The notes beneath the pieces are model-generated. The model was not told the DNA's origin. It saw only the letters and a program-made list of their open reading frames with translations, and made no database searches. DNA of 10,999 nucleotides from NCBI GenBank assembly GCA_905371275.1, contig CAJPLH010000058.1, positions 1 to 10,999 of the forward strand, given 5' to 3'. The translations under genes were made by a program, and so were the position numbers. Origin of the DNA: Prevotellaceae bacterium. GTDB taxonomy: Bacteria; Bacteroidota; Bacteroidia; Bacteroidales; Bacteroidaceae. Shown one piece after another: positions 7,750-10,999 of this stretch. Positions within the stretch are counted from its first letter, which is position 1; each line of letters starts with the position of its first letter.

Positions 7750-9069
7750 ATGCGAAAATATCTCTCCTCTCTGCTTTTGCTGTGTGCTACGCTCACGTGG
7801 CAATCGTGCTTACACGAAGACACGAATGTCTTCTCGACATCTGCCATTGATCGCATTGAAAATGCGGTTCAAGAAACTCAAAAAACGCTGGAATCTGCGC
7901 CTAACGGGTGGTTGCTGCGCTACTATGCCGGTGAAAACTACACGGGACCCGCTTATAGCATCTTGATGAAGTTTGCCAACGGTCACGCCACGGTGGCTAG
8001 CGACTACGACCCTGACAAGGTGACAACGGCGGCTTATTCCATAGCGAAAGACCAAGGTGTGGTGCTCTCGTTTGATAGTTACAACGAAAGCATTCACCAA
8101 TTCTCTCGCGTGTGGGAAGGCAGTGGTGCACGCGGCATCGAAGGCGACTACGAGTTTCTGGTGCTTTCTACGTCTGCTGACACGATTCGTTTGCGCGGAA
8201 AGAAGTGGAAAAACAATATGGAGTTGGTGCGCGTTCCCGAAAAGACGGAATGGAAGTCGTACCTTACCAGCATCTATAACCTCCAAGAACAACTCACCAC
8301 GCAATTCTTCGCGTTGCAGTTGGGCAAAGACACGTTGGCTGAAGCTACGCTAAATCCGCAACTGCGCCGTCTGTCGTTCACGCTCAACAATCAGACCTAT
8401 GATGCGCCTTTCACCTTTGCTCCTAATGGTATCAACCTCTTGCAACCCATCAGCCTCGGTGGAAAGTCGTATGCTTCTTTCAACTGGGAGAAGAGCAAGA
8501 AGACTTTTGTGAACGAGGAACTGAGTCTTGGACTGATTATTCCCAAAAGTTACCGCAAACGTGAGGAATGGATTGGTGACTGGCGTCTCAACTGCACTGC
8601 TTTCAGTTTGAGTCAAGCGGTGAACACACGTCGCTTCCCTGTGATTCTCCATATTCTGAAATTCAGCGAACGTCAGAAAGATTTGTTTGAAGCCACACTC
8701 ACCTTTAATGGTCAGACGTATGGTCCGCTCAATATGGTGTATGACCCTGCTTTGGGCACCATCAAACTGCCTGGTGGACAAATTCTCGCAGACAGATCGG
8801 GGAAATATCCTGGTGGTATCCTCCTCACTCCGGGTATCGTGAAGACAGGAACGCTCGTGCAAGAACCTGAAATCGGGGTAACCTTCAAATGGAATCCTGA
8901 GCAAAACAAGGCCGATGCGCAATATGACGAAACCACACTGGGCAAACTTGATTCGTTTATGGGTATTGGAATCAACTATCAACACGAACCTATGCTCGAC
9001 GCTCAGAACAAACCTGTCGTTCCGATTCTTATTGCCAACATCCGCGACGTTTCGCCCGTCAAACACTAA
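7750..9069 (+). CDS. DUF4302-family lipoprotein of a SusCD operon
   Basis: Predicted lipoprotein of 439 residues and unknown biochemical role. The signal peptide ends in TWQSC with Cys20 as the lipidated residue, followed by LHEDTN. The family call rests on the N-terminal region: a helix (AIDRIENAVQETQKTLESAP, about 33-52) followed by NGWLLRYYAG and a beta-rich stretch with SILMKFANGHATVAS. This is the pattern I associate with DUF4302 (PF14135), a Bacteroidetes-only family found in SusC/SusD loci. The remainder is beta-rich with many aromatic residues and no catalytic motif. It sits 7 nt after the metallohydrolase gene, suggesting translational linkage. It may be a ligand-binding or structural accessory of the transporter complex; that is inference from the neighbourhood. 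Confidence 0.85.
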   Translation: MRKYLSSLLLLCATLTWQSCLHEDTNVFSTSAIDRIENAVQETQKTLESAPNGWLLRYYAGENYTGPAYSILMKFANGHATVASDYDPDKVTTAAYSIAKDQGVVLSFDSYNESIHQFSRVWEGSGARGIEGDYEFLVLSTSADTIRLRGKKWKNNMELVRVPEKTEWKSYLTSIYNLQEQLTTQFFALQLGKDTLAEATLNPQLRRLSFTLNNQTYDAPFTFAPNGINLLQPISLGGKSYASFNWEKSKKTFVNEELSLGLIIPKSYRKREEWIGDWRLNCTAFSLSQAVNTRRFPVILHILKFSERQKDLFEATLTFNGQTYGPLNMVYDPALGTIKLPGGQILADRSGKYPGGILLTPGIVKTGTLVQEPEIGVTFKWNPEQNKADAQYDETTLGKLDSFMGIGINYQHEPMLDAQNKPVVPILIANIRDVSPVKH

Positions 9070-9114
9070 AAAGGTGTCGACGTGGCATTCATCACCATTC
9101 AATTCTATTTCGAT

Positions 9115-10176
9115 ATGAAACATATAATGCTTTTCTTCTCTTTCGTCGCACTGTTGGGATGTACTGTGAGTTGTGGTTCTGACGAGAATCTCGAAGTTCC
9201 TGCTCCTGCCGTGGAAGTGCTCAAAGCGGAGACTTTCTTCCCTGTGTTGGGTGGAGAAAAACAAGTTGTTGTGGCACAAACGCCTGCACAAGCCTACGCA
9301 CTCAACGACTGGCTCAAAGTTACCAAAAGCGATAAGACGATAAAACTCAGTACTTCATTCAACAACACGCCTCAATCGCGCAACACGCTCTTGGTGCTCA
9401 AAAACGATAAGGGCGACTCTACCAACATCAACGTGATGCAGGAGGGTGTGAACTTCGGTCTTCCCCAAGAAAAGGCTTACTATGGCGGCGACGAGAGTTA
9501 CAAAACGACGATTCCCGTGACAGCGAATGTAGAGGTGAAATATTCTTCTACTGCCGACTGGCTCACTGTGGTGCACGAGGGCGATCAACTCAAAGTGCAA
9601 GCGGAGGTGAACAATACTCGACGCGCGCGCGTGGCTTACGTGAAGGCGGAAGCACTGGGACTGCAAGACTCTATCGTCTTTGTGCAGGCTTCTATCAATG
9701 ATGTAGCTGGAAAATATACGCAACACGCTTTACGTTTGAAAGACAGTGTGATGGTAGAAACCACCAACGAGGTGGAGATTGTGCCTATCACTTCAGCAAA
9801 AGCGCACTTTATCATCGACAAAATTTATAAGTGGGAGATTGATTTCACGCCTGGTAAGGGTTTTGTCTTGTCGAATGGTAAAATCTTACGCGAGGAGAAA
9901 GATCCGCAAAAGGGTACTCCTATCTACATAGAAACTGCGCTTGCTGTAGATAATTTCAACTACAAATCGCAAACTTACATTATGGGTACGCGCGACTTGC
10001 TCGACTTGCGCGTGGGTGCAAACGGTGAGTTGCAGTTCCAACAACACGAAAAATTGGATGACACCCGCAACTGGGCTTCTTATCTCCTTGCACGTTTCAG
10101 CACTAAAACTCCCGACCGCGGTTCCTTCCAAGGCATCTTGACGGAGTTCATCCAACCTCGATTAGTGCGCAAATAG
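9115..10176 (+). CDS. Lipoprotein with two BACON-like domains
   Basis: Predicted surface lipoprotein of 353 residues, last gene of the operon. The start at 9115 is preferred over an ATG at 9082 because it opens directly with the signal peptide (MKHIMLFFSFVALLGC). Lipidation could be at Cys16 (LLGC) or Cys20 (TVSC); the acidic GSDE after Cys20 looks like a surface-export signal. Two consecutive beta domains of about 80 residues follow (about 32-111 and 115-193). Each has the BACON pattern of a central W-L-x-V (ALNDWLKVT at 62-70, STADWLTVV at 145-153), a stretch of alternating polar residues, and a final strand before QEG or QAS. The C-terminal 155 residues are beta-rich and unassigned. BACON domains are viewed as binding or spacer modules in Bacteroidetes surface proteins. 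No catalytic motif is visible. Confidence 0.8.
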   Translation: MKHIMLFFSFVALLGCTVSCGSDENLEVPAPAVEVLKAETFFPVLGGEKQVVVAQTPAQAYALNDWLKVTKSDKTIKLSTSFNNTPQSRNTLLVLKNDKGDSTNINVMQEGVNFGLPQEKAYYGGDESYKTTIPVTANVEVKYSSTADWLTVVHEGDQLKVQAEVNNTRRARVAYVKAEALGLQDSIVFVQASINDVAGKYTQHALRLKDSVMVETTNEVEIVPITSAKAHFIIDKIYKWEIDFTPGKGFVLSNGKILREEKDPQKGTPIYIETALAVDNFNYKSQTYIMGTRDLLDLRVGANGELQFQQHEKLDDTRNWASYLLARFSTKTPDRGSFQGILTEFIQPRLVRK

Positions 10177-10243
10177 CCTTTGCATCTCTACGCCTTTTAT
10201 GGCTATGTTCATAGATGGATTTCGAAATGATATTTGTCTATTT

Positions 10244-10294
10244 CGTCTTCATCGTTGTTTCTAGATGAGGTATGTCGATTACGTCTTCATCGTT
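10244..10294. repeat. Short direct repeat after the operon
   Basis: CGTCTTCATCGTT occurs at 10244-10256 and again at 10282-10294, 38 bp apart. The flanking bases are also partly alike (TTTGTCTATTT before the first, TATGTCGATTA before the second). It lies between the last stop codon of the operon and its terminator. Its role is unknown; it could be a local duplication. Confidence 0.5.
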
Positions 10295-10300
10295 TAAAGA

Positions 10301-10343
10301 ATCGACCGCATCAAATGTATGTTTTGATGCGGTCGATATTTTT
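10301..10343 (+). terminator. Strong intrinsic terminator of the transporter operon
   Basis: A perfect 15-bp stem: ATCGACCGCATCAAA at 10301-10315 and TTTGATGCGGTCGAT at 10323-10337, with a 7-nt loop. Five T follow at 10339-10343. It stands 125 nt after the last stop codon and is the only strong terminator seen after the start of the operon, supporting one five-gene transcript. Confidence 0.85.
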
Positions 10344-10513
10344 GTCTGTTGAGTAGAATATTGCAAAGTAGAGATTATAGTGCATTTCAGGACTATCAAA
10401 GGATAAGAAATCAAGTGTCAGCGAATGACGAGCAATTGATGCGCATTCCTGCAAAGTTGGGCTATCAAAAGGCAATACAGCATTATTCATTTTGTCGTTT
10501 TTTTGTCAGAAAA
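10344..10513. other. Intergenic stretch without recognisable content
   Basis: AT-rich DNA between the operon terminator and the next promoter. An open frame starting at a TTG (10349) runs through the following promoter to 10540, but it has no recognisable protein content, and its overlap with the promoter argues against it. Nothing else is seen. Confidence 0.5.
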
Positions 10514-10545
10514 TTTGTCATTGAGCGCATTCCTTCGTAATTTTG
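10514..10545 (+). promoter_or_regulatory. Bacteroidetes-type promoter of the small-protein unit
   Basis: TTTG at 10514-10517, a 20-nt spacer, then TAATTTTG at 10538-10545 followed by C. This fits the primary-sigma consensus of Bacteroidetes (TTTG, about 19-20 nt, TAnnTTTG) almost perfectly. Transcription would start near 10552, giving a leader of about 100 nt before the small gene at 10652. Confidence 0.8.
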
Positions 10546-10599
10546 CAAACGTAATCAAGGATTACAGCGTACACAGATAACATAATAACAAAAAGGAAA

Positions 10600-10628
10600 C
10601 GGCTAAAAGTTGCAGACACTTTGAGCCG
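10600..10628 (+). promoter_or_regulatory. Hairpin in the leader of the small gene
   Basis: CGGCTAAAAGT (10600-10610) and ACTTTGAGCCG (10618-10628) pair at all but one position, with the 7-nt loop TGCAGAC. It ends 23 nt before the ATG at 10652 and has no T-run after it. It is more likely an RNA stability or translation-control structure than a terminator. No known riboswitch class was recognised. Confidence 0.5.
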
Positions 10629-10651
10629 ATAATCAACTAAATTAGAACAAT

Positions 10652-10777
10652 ATGAAACAACAAAAAATGATCGATGAGCTGATGTATCGCATCGACCGAT
10701 ACCGCTCAATGGGAAATGGTGCTATGGCACAAGCCCTCAGTAAACAACTCCGCGAACTCAATGCGCAAGTGAAGTGA
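10652..10777 (+). CDS. Small basic helical protein, 41 residues
   Basis: I do not recognise this protein. The frame opens MKQQKMIDELMYRIDRYRSM and ends KQLRELNAQVK. It is rich in Lys, Arg, Gln, Met and Leu, has no Cys, Trp or Pro, and would form one or two amphipathic helices with a GNGAMAQ turn in the middle. That composition would suit a nucleic-acid- or protein-binding role, but this is only a guess. It has no signal peptide or membrane segment. Support for it being a real gene comes from its position: an excellent promoter about 100 nt upstream, a clean ATG start with A-rich bases before it, and a terminator downstream. The nearest start alternatives are internal Met codons 6 and 11. No functional assignment is made. 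Confidence 0.68.
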   Translation: MKQQKMIDELMYRIDRYRSMGNGAMAQALSKQLRELNAQVK

Positions 10778-10956
10778 AATTCTCTTGAAGATGCGAATTC
10801 TGATGCTCAATAATCAGCGTTTCTTCTTCGCAACCTGCAAAGTTTGCACTCACTTTTTCCACCTCCGTCTTCCCAATTCGGGGAAGTCGTGAGCACTGGT
10901 TCAAACTTTATTCACCTGTTGTCGCAACAAACGGTTGCGCACAACACAGACGACGA
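10778..10956 (+). other. Structured 3' region of the small-protein unit
   Basis: The 180 nt between the small gene and its terminator can fold into stacked hairpins. One is a three-tier stem: AGTTTG (10841-10846) with CAAACT (10902-10907), CTCAC (10849-10853) with GTGAG (10889-10893), and CTTCCC (10869-10874) with GGGAAG (10881-10886). A second stem pairs GTTG (10918-10921) with CAAC (10942-10945) and, inside it, GCAAC (10924-10928) with GTTGC (10934-10938). It could be a long 3' untranslated region or an independent small RNA. No known RNA family was recognised. Confidence 0.4.
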
Positions 10957-10985
10957 GAAAGCCTTTTACGGCTTTCCTTTTTTTT
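10957..10985 (+). terminator. Intrinsic terminator of the small-protein unit
   Basis: GAAAGCC (10957-10963) pairs perfectly with GGCTTTC (10970-10976) around the 6-nt loop TTTTAC, followed by C and eight T (10978-10985). It lies 180 nt after the stop of the 41-residue protein. Confidence 0.8.
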
Positions 10986-10999
10986 GTCCTTATTTCTTC

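Noticed and set aside
10349..10540. 63-codon open frame starting at TTG
   Set aside because: It runs across a near-perfect promoter at 10514-10545, begins with a rare start codon just after a terminator, and shows no recognisable protein.
10791..10892. 33-residue open frame with a CKVCTH motif after the small gene
   Set aside because: It is very short and rich in Phe, and it lies across DNA that looks better explained as RNA stems. A single Cys pair is not enough to call a zinc protein.

Overview
The window looks like a chromosome segment of a Bacteroidales bacterium, most likely from the Prevotella/Alloprevotella side. The evidence is a SusC/SusD pair, a row of lipoproteins with acidic residues after the lipid-bearing cysteine, promoters of the TTTG / TAnnTTTG type, start codons without clear Shine-Dalgarno sequences, and Bacteroidetes-restricted families (DUF4302, BACON). 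No ribosomal or other taxonomic marker is present, so the genus is inferred.

Layout. Positions 1-466 (minus strand) hold the N-terminal part of an IS256-type transposase of the zinc-binding variant, cut by the window edge and with its first codons out of frame at a run of seven A. Positions 467-1898 have no convincing gene. This stretch is rich in repeats: a nested inverted repeat (about 591-756), a roughly 310-bp element with long inverted ends carrying alternating-GC palindromes (881-1190), and five copies of a 22-bp tandem repeat (1289-1398). Next come a probable operator/promoter (1610-1670) and a long leader.

The core is a tight five-gene plus-strand operon, 1899-10176: a SusC-like TonB-dependent transporter, a SusD-like lipoprotein, a HEFTH zinc metallohydrolase lipoprotein, a DUF4302 lipoprotein and a two-BACON-domain lipoprotein. 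Gaps between genes are 7-45 nt, and a strong terminator lies at 10301-10343. The set reads as one outer-membrane uptake machine. SusD and the accessory lipoproteins would capture and perhaps process a substrate at the cell surface, and SusC would import it with TonB energy. The absence of glycoside hydrolases and the presence of a putative peptidase favour a peptide or protein-derived ligand over a polysaccharide. That is inference.

Positions 10350-10999 hold a separate small transcription unit. It has a near-perfect Bacteroidetes promoter (10514-10545), a hairpin-bearing leader, a 41-residue basic helical protein (10652-10777), a structured 3' region and a terminator (10957-10985).
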